This document shows positions 35,492 to 44,928 of a stretch of DNA of 64,000 bases, one piece after another. The stretch spans positions 124,001 to 188,000 of the forward strand of contig NZ_JACHJP010000004.1 in assembly GCF_014203715.1 (NCBI RefSeq), in the 5' to 3' direction. A program made the translations under genes and the position numbers. The notes under the pieces are model-generated. The model made no database searches, was not told the DNA's origin, and worked only from the letters and a program-made list of their open reading frames with translations. The stretch is from Streptosporangium saharense (GTDB lineage Bacteria; Actinomycetota; Actinomycetes; Streptosporangiales; Streptosporangiaceae). How positions within the stretch are numbered: the first letter of the stretch is position 1; every line of letters begins with the position of its first letter.

Positions 35492-36112
35492 GTGTCGCGT
35501 CGGCTGGCAAACGTCACTCTTGACAACCTTGACGACCTGCCGTACCGGTGCCGCCGGTGCGTGTTCTGGGAGCTCGACCCGGTGAACGGCAACCGCGCGA
35601 TCGAGGCGGGAGACCCCGGGCTGGAGAAGGAGGCCTGGATCTCCTCGACCCTGCTGGAGTGGGGCAGCTGCGGGAAGATCGTCTATGTGGACGGCGTCGC
35701 GGCCGGGTTCGTGCTCTACGCGCCCCCGCACCACGTGCCCCGGTCCATCGCCTTCCCCACCTCGCCGGTCAGCGCCGACGCCGTGCTGCTGATGACGGCC
35801 CACATCATCCCGGAGTTCTCCGGTGGCGGCCTGGGCCGGATGCTGGTCCAGGGAGTCGCCAAGGACCTGACCCGGCGCGGGGTCCGGGCGATCGAGGCGT
35901 TCGGCGACCTGAAGTGGGAGCAGCCGGGCGCGTGCGTGATGCCCGCCGACTATCTGCTCTCGGTCGGGTTCAAGACGGTCAGGCCGCATCTGCGCTTCCC
36001 CAGGCTCCGCCTCGAACTCAAGTCCGCCGTCTCGTGGCGTGAGGACGTCGAGGTGGCCCTGGAACGGCTGCTCGGCTCCATGTCCCCGGAGAGGGCGCTG
36101 CGGCCTGTCTGA
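35492..36112 (+). CDS. GNAT-like acetyltransferase
   Basis: From the GTG at 35492 (206 residues) the sequence begins with a conserved LDNLDDLPYRCRRCVFWELDP segment, typical of a small actinobacterial GNAT subfamily near the parAB/trx region. It then shows the acetyl-CoA site IIPEFSGGGLGRMLVQGVAKDL (about 110-132). The target is unknown. Earlier in-frame starts are open but the sequence upstream looks noncoding. It diverges from the aminotransferase; a 6-base inverted repeat, GAGCAC and GTGCTC, lies at 35312-35326 between them. Confidence 0.75.
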   Translation: MSRRLANVTLDNLDDLPYRCRRCVFWELDPVNGNRAIEAGDPGLEKEAWISSTLLEWGSCGKIVYVDGVAAGFVLYAPPHHVPRSIAFPTSPVSADAVLLMTAHIIPEFSGGGLGRMLVQGVAKDLTRRGVRAIEAFGDLKWEQPGACVMPADYLLSVGFKTVRPHLRFPRLRLELKSAVSWREDVEVALERLLGSMSPERALRPV

Positions 36113-36156
36113 GGTGGTTTGAGCCCCTTCCAGGAGCCCTTTCGTCCCAGGAGTCA

Positions 36157-36192
36157 CGAAAGCCCCCCGCGTCGCGTCGCGGGGGGCTTTCG
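36157..36192. terminator. Bidirectional terminator between GNAT gene and trxA
   Basis: CGAAAGCCCCCCGCG and CGCGGGGGGCTTTCG form a long perfect stem with a 6-base loop. Ts follow on the plus strand within the stem end. It lies between convergent genes. Confidence 0.85.
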
Positions 36193-36296
36193 CATGGGTG
36201 GGTGTGCCGCTCGGAAGCGGTGGTACGGCTCCGCCGTGGGGAGCGCAGCCGCAGGGGGCTTCACCAGGCCCCTGCCACCTGAAAGGCGGGCGGGAC

Positions 36297-36620
36297 CTAG
36301 ATGATGCCCTCAAGCTCGCGGAGCAGCATCGACTTGGGCTTCGCGCCGATGATCTGCTTCACGACCTCTCCACCCTTGTAGACGTTCAGGGTCGGGATCT
36401 GGAGCACACCGTACTTCCCGGCAATCGTCGGATACGCGTCCACGTCGAGCTTGACGACGGTCAGCTTGTCCGCGTGCTCCTTGGCGATCTCCTCCAGGAT
36501 CGGGGCGACCTGGCGGCACGGGGCGCACCACTCCGCCCAGAAGTCAACGATGACGGGCTTGTCGCTTTTCAGGACCTCGGCGTCGAATTCGGCTTCGGTC
36601 ACGTTCTTGATGGCGCCCAA
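36297..36620 (-). CDS. trxA: Thioredoxin
   Basis: The 107-residue protein is a standard thioredoxin with the buried Asp (VIVDFWAEW), cis-Pro (QIPTLNVYKGG) and C-terminal helix. The active site is WCAPC instead of the usual WCGPC, which should shift its redox potential slightly. The start is a TTG with AGGGAG upstream. It is 33 bases downstream of trxB on the same strand, so the reductase and its substrate are cotranscribed. Confidence 0.95.
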   Translation of the reverse strand: MGAIKNVTEAEFDAEVLKSDKPVIVDFWAEWCAPCRQVAPILEEIAKEHADKLTVVKLDVDAYPTIAGKYGVLQIPTLNVYKGGEVVKQIIGAKPKSMLLRELEGII

Positions 36621-36653
36621 GGTGGTACTCCCTCTTCGTGGTGGTGGTCTGGA

Positions 36654-37586
36654 TCAGCTCTCGTGCTCGGCGAGCCACCGCTCGGCGTCGAGCGAGGCGG
36701 CGGTGCCGGTACCGGCGGCGGTGATCGCCTGGCGGTAGATGTGGTCGACGACGTCGCCCGCCGCGAAGACGCCGTCCAGGTTGGTGCGGGTGTAGGGGGA
36801 GTCGACCTTGATGTAGCCCTCGTCGTCCAGCTCGACCTGGCCCTTGACCAGCTCGGTGCGCGGGTCGTGGCCGATGGCGATGAACAGGCCGGTGGCCGCC
36901 AGCTCGCTCTCCTCGCCGGTCTTGAGGTTGCGCAGCCGTACCCCGGAGACCTTGTTCTCGCCGAGGACCTCGACGACCTCGCTGTCCCAGACGAAGCGGA
37001 TCTTCTCGTTCGAGAACGCGCGGTCCTGCATGATCTTGCTGGCGCGCAGCTCGTCGCGGCGGTGCACGACGGTCACCGAGTTGGCGAACCGGGTCAGGAA
37101 GGTGGCCTCCTCCATGGCGGTGTCACCGCCGCCGACGACCACGATGTCCTGGCCGCGGAAGAAGAAGCCGTCACAGGTGGCGCACCAGGAGACGCCGCGT
37201 CCGGAGAGGCGCTTCTCGTTGGGCACACCCAGCTCGCGGTAGCCGGAGCCGGTGGCCAGGATCACGGCCTTGGCGAAGTAGGTGTCGGTCGCGGTCTTGA
37301 CGACCTTCGGCGTGGCGGCGAGGTCGACCTCGACCACGTCGTCGGCGACCAGCTCGGCGCCGAACCGCTCGGCCTGCTTGCGCAGGTTGTCCATGAGGTC
37401 GGGCCCCATGATGCCGTCGGGGAAGCCGGGGAAGTTCTCCACCTCGGTCGTGTTCATCAGCGCGCCGCCCGCGGTGACCGAGCCCTCGAAGACCAGCGGC
37501 CTGAGGTCGGCCCGGGCGGAGTAAACAGCCGCGGTGTAACCGGCGGGACCCGATCCAACGATGATCACATTCCGGACGTCACTCAC
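36654..37586 (-). CDS. trxB: Thioredoxin reductase
   Basis: The 310-residue protein has the FAD motif [20 protein letters not shown], the redox-active CATC ([13 protein letters not shown]), the NADPH motif [13 protein letters not shown] with the HRRDELRAS segment, and the late FAD motif [21 protein letters not shown]. It passes electrons from NADPH to thioredoxin. It starts at a GTG. The sigM/anti-sigma genes lie upstream, separated by a hairpin terminator, an order typical of actinobacteria. Confidence 0.97.
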   Translation of the reverse strand: MSDVRNVIIVGSGPAGYTAAVYSARADLRPLVFEGSVTAGGALMNTTEVENFPGFPDGIMGPDLMDNLRKQAERFGAELVADDVVEVDLAATPKVVKTATDTYFAKAVILATGSGYRELGVPNEKRLSGRGVSWCATCDGFFFRGQDIVVVGGGDTAMEEATFLTRFANSVTVVHRRDELRASKIMQDRAFSNEKIRFVWDSEVVEVLGENKVSGVRLRNLKTGEESELAATGLFIAIGHDPRTELVKGQVELDDEGYIKVDSPYTRTNLDGVFAAGDVVDHIYRQAITAAGTGTAASLDAERWLAEHES

Positions 37587-37659
37587 TGCTGCGCCTCTCC
37601 TCCGTCGTTGCCAGTGGCGTCAACAGATCCTAGGTCCCGGTGATTCCCGTACGGCACGG

Positions 37660-37695
37660 CGGAGCCCGGCATGGACGAATCCATACCGGGCTCCG
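37660..37695 (-). terminator. Terminator after the anti-sigma factor gene
   Basis: CGGAGCCCGGCATGG and CCATACCGGGCTCCG pair over 15 positions with one mismatch and a 6-base loop, just beyond the anti-sigma stop. Confidence 0.7.
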
Positions 37696-37716
37696 GTGTC
37701 GTACGAGGGTCTGTGG

Positions 37717-38616
37717 CTACTTCCAGCGCGCCAGGGTGGGCTTGCGCACGTTGTCACACTGTGGGCCCACGACGTGGACGCGCACGGTGTTCTTGGCCTT
37801 GTTGCTCCAGAAGAGCATGACGTTGGCCTCCTGGCCGTTGTAGAAGCCCTGGTCCACGGCGAACGGGGCTCTACCGACCTTTTCTGAGACCTGCTTGACG
37901 CACTGGTCGAGCTTGATGCCCTCCGACTGCTCCTGGGCCAGCACGATCTGCGCCGGACCGATGTAGTCGAGCAGCGGCCCACGCAGCTGCTCATCGGTGT
38001 AGTTCCAGTTGCTGTCGGTCAGCTGGTAGCCCTCACTCTTCGGCACCGTCGGCAGGGCGATGGCCGGCCCGGGCTTGCTGCTCGGCGAGGAGCCCGCGGT
38101 GAGCGCGCCGCTCGTCAGCACGGCCGTGCCCACGACCGCCGCCGCCACACCCGCCGCCGCGGCGGAGAGCGCCCACCGGCGCCGTGGGTTGCCGCGTCGC
38201 CGTACGGGCCTGATGGTGCCGTCGTCGCCGACGACGCCGAGCTGTGGCACCGGGGCGAGCTCGGGTTCCGGCTGTGGCCGGACCGGCTCTGGCTCCGGTG
38301 TGGGCGCCGTCTCCCACGGCGCGTCGCGCATGATGTCGTCCCAGGCCGGTGCCTCCACCAGGCCTACTCCACCTCCACGGAAGCTCTGGGCCTCTGCGGC
38401 CAGTGCGCGGTCGATCCGGAGCGCGACTCCCATCGGCATCGCCGGGGTGGGCGTCGCCGCTAGCACCTCACGGACCGCAGCGAGGTCAGCGAGGCTTTCA
38501 CCACAGGGGTCACAGATCGCGAGATGCTCGCGTACCTGCAGGGCCGTGGCGGCGTCGAGGAGACCCTCTGCCAACTCGGCGAGAGTCTCCAGGTCGTAGT
38601 GCGTATCACCCGTCAC
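37717..38616 (-). CDS. Anti-sigma factor (ZAS-type, membrane-bound), SigM partner
   Basis: The 299-residue protein begins with a zinc-binding anti-sigma domain: His31, Cys35 and Cys38 in REHLAICDPC (HxxxCxxC). A Pro/Glu linker, one membrane helix (about 145-168) and an extracytoplasmic domain of about 125 residues follow, with Cys pairs. It should hold the upstream sigma factor inactive until a surface or redox signal. It overlaps the sigma gene by 11 bases, so the two are translationally coupled. Confidence 0.88.
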   Translation of the reverse strand: MTGDTHYDLETLAELAEGLLDAATALQVREHLAICDPCGESLADLAAVREVLAATPTPAMPMGVALRIDRALAAEAQSFRGGGVGLVEAPAWDDIMRDAPWETAPTPEPEPVRPQPEPELAPVPQLGVVGDDGTIRPVRRRGNPRRRWALSAAAAGVAAAVVGTAVLTSGALTAGSSPSSKPGPAIALPTVPKSEGYQLTDSNWNYTDEQLRGPLLDYIGPAQIVLAQEQSEGIKLDQCVKQVSEKVGRAPFAVDQGFYNGQEANVMLFWSNKAKNTVRVHVVGPQCDNVRKPTLARWK

Positions 38617-39253
38617 GAAGTTCTGCTCCCTTCGCGGATGAGACGCGAGTCAGGTCGGATCGGTTCCGCAGGTGCGAAAGAATCGGGGCAAGTTTCGCGC
38701 GACCTCGCGCGCACCTGCTCTTCACGGTGCCGCTCGGCACCTCCAGGACCTGGGCCGCGTCCTCCACGGAGTACCCCATCATGTCCACGAGAACGAGTGC
38801 CGCCCGCTGGTCGGACGGCAGCAGTTTGAGCGCTGCGGAGACCTCCATGGAGACCTCCCGCTCGGCTGTCTGGTCGAGCACCGGTGTGTCACGCTCCGCC
38901 GCCTCGACCAACTCGTCGTCCGCGACGGGCCGTACGGACTTCCTGCGCATCCGGTCGAGACAGGCGTTGACCACGATGCGGTGGAGCCACGTGGTGACAG
39001 CCGCCTCGCCACGGAAGGACTCGGCCTTCCGATAGGCGGAGACGAAGGCGTCCTGTACGGCGTCGGCCGCCTCGTCGGGGTCACCCAGCGTGCGCAGGGC
39101 GACCGCCCACATGCGGTCCCGGTGCCGTTTGACGAGTTCACTGAAGGCGTGCGGATCCCCGGCGATGTGCCGGGTCAGCAGATCGGCGTCGGACACTGCC
39201 GGTCGCGCCATCTGCTGGCCCGCCGCTGGCGGGGGCTCTGGTGGGGAATTCAC
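38606..39253 (-). CDS. sigM: ECF sigma factor SigM
   Basis: The 215-residue protein has sigma region 2 (DPHAFSELVKRHRDRMWAVALRTLGDPDEAADAVQDAFV) and region 4 (LPSDQRAALVLVDMMGYSVEDAAQVL, then GTVKSRCARGRAKL). The surroundings (anti-sigma, trxB, trxA) match the SigM locus of actinobacteria, which responds to oxidative or envelope stress. The Pro-rich N-terminal 18 residues are extra. Autoregulation is typical, but I could not assign its promoter with confidence in the 113 bases upstream. Confidence 0.92.
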   Translation of the reverse strand: MNSPPEPPPAAGQQMARPAVSDADLLTRHIAGDPHAFSELVKRHRDRMWAVALRTLGDPDEAADAVQDAFVSAYRKAESFRGEAAVTTWLHRIVVNACLDRMRRKSVRPVADDELVEAAERDTPVLDQTAEREVSMEVSAALKLLPSDQRAALVLVDMMGYSVEDAAQVLEVPSGTVKSRCARGRAKLAPILSHLRNRSDLTRVSSAKGAELRDG

Positions 39254-39366
39254 GGAGAGAGTCCTGCTTGCCGGTCCGGGGACAACACCATTACGTGATA
39301 GATGGTGCCACGAAATCTCACATGATCGGCAAGAACTCGGCTAAAAGCGATCAAATCACTCTGGCG

Positions 39367-40893
39367 CTACTTGACGGCTGTCACCTTCACGTCGAAGACG
39401 CTTCCACGGAACATGCCCTGGTAGGTGGGCTGATCGGGCAGCTTGGTGAACCACACCAGGAGGTAGCGTCCCTTCTCCGTGGAATCGGCGCTGTAGGTCT
39501 TCTTTCCGCCGAGGCCGGAGAACTTGTGGACCACCTTCAGGCTGTTCAGGTCGGCCGAGCCACCGACCCTCAGTTCCGCGGTGCCGCCCGAGCTCTGGGA
39601 ACCGAAGTCGACCGTGACCTGCTTGATCGGCACGCTCTGCCCAAGGTCGAGCAGCAGGCCGACGCCCTTCTTCAGGTTGCCGAAGTCAACCGAGGCGTAC
39701 GACTGCGTGTGCCAGTCGGTGGAGGGCTTGCCGTCCACCGCGTTGGGCGCCAGCTCCGGCCGCTCTTCGTGATCGCCGTCCGTGCTGAGCGGGTCGAATC
39801 CGGTGGCCGACTCCGGCTTGACCTCGCGGGTCTCGACGGGCGCGGCCTGCGTCGGGGTGGCGGTCACCCCCGTCGCCGGGGTGTCCGCGTTGCCGATGCT
39901 GCGGCCGATCGTCCAGGCGCCCACGCCGACGGCCGCCATCACCAGCAGCACGATCGTGGTCATGGCGACCTTGCCGAGCATCCCCCCACCGTTCGAGGAG
40001 GGGGGCGCGGGCTGGTGCTGGACCGGTGGAGCGGGCCGCTGGGGTGCCGCGGTGTCCACCCCGTCGGAGCGCAGGGCCGACACCGGCTGCGGCGCCGGTA
40101 CCGGCATCGGGGTGGGCATCGGGACGGGCCGGGGAACCGAGCTGAGGGCCTCGGCCAGTTCGGCGGGCGTGGCGAAGGGGGCCAGCCCCCGCTTGCCCTC
40201 GGGCAGCATCGCCCGGCACGTGATGGCGTCGAGATAGCCGGGAACCCCCGCCGTGACCTGCCGGGGCGTGCAGAAGTGGCCGTCGGCCATGGGCGCGGGC
40301 GGCAGCCCGAGGTCCTCCTCACCGGCCCAGTGCCCGGTCAGCCCGGCGTACAGCAGGCGGCCGAGCCCCTCGGTGTCGGCGCGGGCGGCCTCCTCGTTCG
40401 AGACGTCCATCAGCGCCGCGTCGATGCCCAGCCCGAGCACCTTGACCGTGCTGCCCGCAGCCGTCCACACCAGGTGCTCGGGGGTGAGGCACAGGTGGGC
40501 CAGACCGGCCTCGTGGGCGTGGGCCAGCGCCTCGGCGGCCTCGGCGACCAGCGCGGCGGCCCGCTCCGGCTCAAGGGGGCCCGCGGCGACCATGTCGGTG
40601 AGGGTCTCGCCGCTGACCCACTCGCTGACGACGTAGGAACGGCCGTCGTCCTCGGTGGTCGCGTCGAAGACCTGGGTGAGACGGGGGTCGGTAAGCCTGC
40701 TGGCGACCCTGGCCGCCGAGATGACCTCGTTCAGCCTGGGGAAACCGGGGTCGAAGGTGTAGACGGCGACGGGTCGGGCGAGCACCTCGTCGATGGCCTT
40801 CCAGAGGGTCGCGCCATCCGACTCGTGGACGCGGTCCTCAAGCCGGAAGCGCTCGGCCAACTTGGTGCCGGGCTCGACGACGGAGGAACTCAT
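39367..40893 (-). CDS. Membrane pseudokinase with discoidin-like outer domain (MurJ-linked)
   Basis: The 508-residue protein starts at the ATG 40893 with GGAGAG upstream. Residues 12-270 resemble a Ser/Thr kinase but lack key residues: the VAVK lysine is gone (PVAVYTFD), the catalytic HRDL is HLCLTPEHLV (133-142) and DFG is GLG. A membrane helix lies near 310-330. The outer part contains a discoidin-like pattern (NAVDGKPSTDWHTQ, LLLDLGQSVPIKQVTVDFGS). In mycobacteria such domains are fused to MurJ (MviN) and recruit FhaA. Here the protein is separate and directly downstream of murJ. Confidence 0.85.
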   Translation of the reverse strand: MSSSVVEPGTKLAERFRLEDRVHESDGATLWKAIDEVLARPVAVYTFDPGFPRLNEVISAARVASRLTDPRLTQVFDATTEDDGRSYVVSEWVSGETLTDMVAAGPLEPERAAALVAEAAEALAHAHEAGLAHLCLTPEHLVWTAAGSTVKVLGLGIDAALMDVSNEEAARADTEGLGRLLYAGLTGHWAGEEDLGLPPAPMADGHFCTPRQVTAGVPGYLDAITCRAMLPEGKRGLAPFATPAELAEALSSVPRPVPMPTPMPVPAPQPVSALRSDGVDTAAPQRPAPPVQHQPAPPSSNGGGMLGKVAMTTIVLLVMAAVGVGAWTIGRSIGNADTPATGVTATPTQAAPVETREVKPESATGFDPLSTDGDHEERPELAPNAVDGKPSTDWHTQSYASVDFGNLKKGVGLLLDLGQSVPIKQVTVDFGSQSSGGTAELRVGGSADLNSLKVVHKFSGLGGKKTYSADSTEKGRYLLVWFTKLPDQPTYQGMFRGSVFDVKVTAVK

Positions 40894-41086
40894 GGGCTCT
40901 CCACAAGTGAGAACACGACAGCGCCCCACCAGATTGACACATCAGGACACATCACGCGATGCCGGGTGGATACGCCCACGCCCTCCTGCTTCCATTAGCC
41001 GCATGTCACCACACGCGTTGCACCATGTTAGTCGCGCGCAGGTTCCGCCCGTGTTCTCCTTCAGACGCCTGGACGAAGCCTTTGGA

Positions 41087-42691
41087 TTACCGGCGTACCC
41101 GGCTCGCGACCATTTCAACGACCGAACTGACCTCGGGGATGCGCATCCGGTGTGCGATGACCAAGTAAAGAACCATACCGAGCCCGCCACCGGCGGCCAG
41201 CATCACGGCGGCGCTGAGCGCGTTCAGGCCGGTCAGCTCCTGGGAGCCCCACAGCACGGCGAGGGCGAGCAGCGCGGCGGGCAGGGCGGCGACGTACATC
41301 CGTGACAGGCCCGCGGCGACCACGCGCCCGCCGAGGCCGCCCACCCTGCGGCTGGCCAGGGTCCAGGCGACGGCGGTGCCGAGCACGTAGGTGACGGTGA
41401 AGGAGAAGCCGAGCCCCATCACGATGTACTGCGCGGGCAGGATCATGTAGGCCAGCAGGCTCAGCAGGCCGTTGACCGCCACGTTGCCCACGGCCACGAA
41501 GACCGGGGTCCGGGTGTCGCCGAAGGAGTAGAAGACGCGAAGCAGAAGCTGGAAGAGCGAGAACGGCACCAGCGCCAGCCCGAAGACCTGCAGCACGTTG
41601 CCGATGTAGACCGCCGCGTCGATGGTCATGTTGCCCCACGAGAAGATCAACACGGTCACCGCGGGACCCAGCACCATCAGCAGCAGCCCCGCGGGTACCA
41701 GCAGCGCCGAGACCAGGCGCACCCCGGAGGAGAACTCCTCCCTGACCACGCCGAACTGCTCGTCGGCCACCGCCCTGCTCATCCTGGGCAGCATCGCCGT
41801 GATCACCGAGACCGCGATGATCCCGTAGGGGAGCTGGAAGAACTGGTAGGCGTAGGCGTAGGCGGAGTTGCCCGCGCCGGGGGCCCGCTCACCGGCGCCG
41901 GAGGCGAGCTTGGTGGTGATCAGGAAGCCGAGCTGGCTGATCCCGACGTAGGCGAACGTCCACACCGCCGTGCGGCCCATCTCGCCCAGCCCCGCCTCGC
42001 GCAGGTCGAGCCTGGGCACGAACCGGAAGCCCGCCCGGTGCAGCGAGACGACCAGCACCGCGCACTGGGCCACGATGCCCGCGGTCGTGCCGAGACCGAG
42101 CAGGGCCAGGTTGGCGTCGCTGACGGTCCCGATGTTCGTGCCCGCCGTACCCAGCGAGAGGTAGTAGGTCAGGGCGACGGCGATCATCACGATGTTGTTC
42201 AGGACGGGCGCCCACATCGGGGCCGCGAACCTGTCACGGGTGTTGAGGATCGCGCCCGCGATGGCGCCGACCCCGAAGAAGGCGATCTGCGGAAGGATGA
42301 ACTGCGCCAGCTTGACCGCGACCTCGGTCTTCCTGGGGTTCCAGTCGGCGCTGTAGAGGCTGATCAGCGGCCCGGCCAGCAGCACGCCCGCTATGGCGAC
42401 CAGCGTCAGCACGATGACCCCGAGCGTCATCAGCCGCTGCTCGTAGGCCCTGCCCCCGTCGGGGTCGCTGCGCTGCCGCCTGACGATCATCGGCACCACG
42501 ACGCTGCTCAGCACGCCGCCGATGAGGAAGTCGAACAGGATGAGCGGGATCGTGTAGGCCACGTTGTAGGCGTCGCCGAGGGCGAGGGTGCCGATGGCCG
42601 CGGCGAGCACCGCCGTACGGACGAATCCCGTGACGCGGGAGACCATCGTGCCCGCCGCCATGACCGCGCTCGCGCGCAGCACCCTGCTCAT
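41087..42691 (-). CDS. murJ: Lipid II flippase MurJ
   Basis: The 534-residue protein has about 14 membrane helices and the MurJ/MviN pattern: MVSRVTGFVRTAVLAAAIG at the start, the DAYNVAYTIPLILFDFLIGG segment with the basic and charged cavity residues, and FYSFGDTRTPV in the second half. It flips lipid II for peptidoglycan synthesis. No kinase domain is fused; that lies in the next gene. The upstream gene is DUF6049, a common neighbour. Confidence 0.95.
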   Translation of the reverse strand: MSRVLRASAVMAAGTMVSRVTGFVRTAVLAAAIGTLALGDAYNVAYTIPLILFDFLIGGVLSSVVVPMIVRRQRSDPDGGRAYEQRLMTLGVIVLTLVAIAGVLLAGPLISLYSADWNPRKTEVAVKLAQFILPQIAFFGVGAIAGAILNTRDRFAAPMWAPVLNNIVMIAVALTYYLSLGTAGTNIGTVSDANLALLGLGTTAGIVAQCAVLVVSLHRAGFRFVPRLDLREAGLGEMGRTAVWTFAYVGISQLGFLITTKLASGAGERAPGAGNSAYAYAYQFFQLPYGIIAVSVITAMLPRMSRAVADEQFGVVREEFSSGVRLVSALLVPAGLLLMVLGPAVTVLIFSWGNMTIDAAVYIGNVLQVFGLALVPFSLFQLLLRVFYSFGDTRTPVFVAVGNVAVNGLLSLLAYMILPAQYIVMGLGFSFTVTYVLGTAVAWTLASRRVGGLGGRVVAAGLSRMYVAALPAALLALAVLWGSQELTGLNALSAAVMLAAGGGLGMVLYLVIAHRMRIPEVSSVVEMVASRVRR

Positions 42692-42749
42692 CGCTCTTCC
42701 TCCGCCAGATCGCTCGAAACGCTCGCCAGATCGCCGGGCAGCCGGCCGT

Positions 42750-44882
42750 TCACGACTCGCTGCCCGCCGGAGCGCTCGCGCGCCTCGGGGGTACGGCCGC
42801 CGCCGTCCGACGGCTTCCCCTGCGCCGCAGGACGCGCAGGACGACCGCGGCCAGCAGGACCAGCAGGGCCGCCCCGACGATCACCAGGGCGATCCCGGTG
42901 TAGCCGGTCGTGCGGACCGTGATCTCGACGGGCGCGCCGTACCGCCGTCCGTCGGCCGTCATGAGCTGGACCTTCACCGTGGTCTGGCCGCTGGCCAGCA
43001 CCGTCATGGGGACCCTGACGGTGTCGCTCTGCCCGCCCAGGATGGTCCGCTGGTCCTTGTAGCTCTCGATTCTCAGCAGTTTCGGCTGCTCCGAGGTCAC
43101 CCTGAGCCGGACGGAGACCTCGCTGCCGGGGCCGGTCAGGCTGTTGCGCACGCTGATCGGCACCTCGCCGTTGGTGCCCGCGAGCGTGCGCAGCGGGGAC
43201 TGCTCGTTGCCGGTGATGGAGACCTGCTTGATGCGGTCGTCCACCGCCGTGCCCACCTGCGTGACGTACGGCGCCGCCGCGTCCCCCCGCTCACGCCAGA
43301 CGGAGGAGGAAAGCCGCAGCAGCGCCAGATCGAACACGTCGAAGTCCTGCGCCTTGGTGATCGCCGACGTCAGGTCGGCACGGCGACCGACCCGCCTGAC
43401 GCTCTTCATGTACGGCTTGGCCAGCTCGGCGCGCCGGTCCTGCTCGGTGTAGGTGAGGTCGGCCCGCGGCGTCGCGACCCCCTTGGCCGGCTTGATCGAT
43501 TCGAGCCTGGCCGGGGCCAGCCACGGCAGCGAGGAGGCCGTCTTGACCAGGTCCGTCACGTAGGCCGGGTCGGGGGACCAGCGCCGCTGGGGGACGGCGA
43601 CCACGGTCCGCCTGGCGGTCACCGGCTCGGCGGCGATCATCGCGGTCTCGGCGATGAAGCGCCTGCGGCTCAGCACCGCGGCGCCGGGCACCGAGACGTC
43701 GGTGTCGAGGGCCTCGCTCAGCACCCGGTCGGTGAGCAGGGCGGTGACCGGGCCGTTGACGGTGTTCAGGGTCGCCGAGGCGTCCGGCGTGGTCACCGGG
43801 GGTATCGCCGGAGGCAGGGCCGCCTCGTCGAGCAGCACGGTCTTGACGCCCTCGGTGGCGAGCAGGTCAAGGCCGTCGTAGTCGATGCGCCCACCGGCAG
43901 GCCAGTTCACGGTGGTGATGAGGTCACGGCCGAAGGCCCTGCTGCCGACCAGCCTGGCCGCCTCGACCGCGGTCTTCGCCGAACCGTCGACGCCGCCGTG
44001 CGCCAGCGCCGCCACGTCGGGGTCGGCGTACGGCGTCGCCACGACCGGCTCGTTGAACAGGGCGGTGCGCAGGTCGCCGAGCCAGGTGGCGGCCGCGGTG
44101 TCGCCGGAGCGGCTCTCCACCTTGTCCTTGACCTTCACCGCGTACGGCTTGCCCAGGGTCTGGGCGTCGTCCACGAGGGAGGGGTCGAGAACCCAGGTGA
44201 GGTTCTTGGCCGTCGTGGTGCTCTGGGCGAGCTTGAGCAGGTTGCCCAGCCGCTTGCCGGGGGCCATGGACGCCGACAGCGTGTCGTCGAGGAAGACGCC
44301 GTCGACGGCCCTGCGGGGCTGGTCGACGATCGGCAGCACCATGGCCAGCTTGGTGCGGGAGACCTGCGTGCCCGTGGGCATGTGGATCAGGAAGGTGCGC
44401 TGGGCGGCGACCGGCTGCCCGAAGGCGTCGATCACCTGGATCATGAGCGGGTAGACCCCGAACCGGTTCATCCCGAGCTGGAACGGGGTGAAGGTGTACT
44501 CCCAGGAGGCCTTGGCCCCGGGCGCGAGGCTGGCCGGCTCCAGGTTGAGCTCGTCACGCCAGGAGGTCGGCTGGGGAGCCAGCCCGCCGACGTAGGCCTC
44601 CATGTCGGAGCGCCGCTGGAACGGCTGGGACGAGTAGTAGAGCCTGCGGCGCAGGCCGGTGACCGTCTGGGTGCCGGTGTTGACGAAGGTCCCGGAGAAC
44701 TTGATCTCGGTGGTCGGCTCACGGGTCACGTCCGGCGTCAGCGCGCCGATCACCAACTGGGGCGCCTGCCGCCCGGCGGCGGTCTCCGTCGTCTGGGCGC
44801 TCGCCGTACCAGGAAGAGCCACGGCCGCGGGGGAGAGCAGCGTGGCGGTCAGAACGGCGAGCGACGTGACCTTGCGGATCAC
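42750..44882 (-). CDS. DUF6049 secreted, membrane-anchored protein
   Basis: The 710-residue protein has a signal peptide (about residues 1-29, ending ASA), a large exported region and a single C-terminal membrane helix (GIALVIVGAALLVLLAAVVLRVL) with a basic tail. This is the layout of the DUF6049 family found upstream of murJ in actinobacteria. The long outer region contains repeated beta domains. The function is unknown; its constant linkage to murJ suggests a cell-wall role. Confidence 0.88.
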   Translation of the reverse strand: MIRKVTSLAVLTATLLSPAAVALPGTASAQTTETAAGRQAPQLVIGALTPDVTREPTTEIKFSGTFVNTGTQTVTGLRRRLYYSSQPFQRRSDMEAYVGGLAPQPTSWRDELNLEPASLAPGAKASWEYTFTPFQLGMNRFGVYPLMIQVIDAFGQPVAAQRTFLIHMPTGTQVSRTKLAMVLPIVDQPRRAVDGVFLDDTLSASMAPGKRLGNLLKLAQSTTTAKNLTWVLDPSLVDDAQTLGKPYAVKVKDKVESRSGDTAAATWLGDLRTALFNEPVVATPYADPDVAALAHGGVDGSAKTAVEAARLVGSRAFGRDLITTVNWPAGGRIDYDGLDLLATEGVKTVLLDEAALPPAIPPVTTPDASATLNTVNGPVTALLTDRVLSEALDTDVSVPGAAVLSRRRFIAETAMIAAEPVTARRTVVAVPQRRWSPDPAYVTDLVKTASSLPWLAPARLESIKPAKGVATPRADLTYTEQDRRAELAKPYMKSVRRVGRRADLTSAITKAQDFDVFDLALLRLSSSVWRERGDAAAPYVTQVGTAVDDRIKQVSITGNEQSPLRTLAGTNGEVPISVRNSLTGPGSEVSVRLRVTSEQPKLLRIESYKDQRTILGGQSDTVRVPMTVLASGQTTVKVQLMTADGRRYGAPVEITVRTTGYTGIALVIVGAALLVLLAAVVLRVLRRRGSRRTAAAVPPRRASAPAGSES

Positions 44883-44928
44883 GCGCTGGCCCGGGGTCGA
44901 GTACGGCGCACGCCCGTAATGCTATGGC

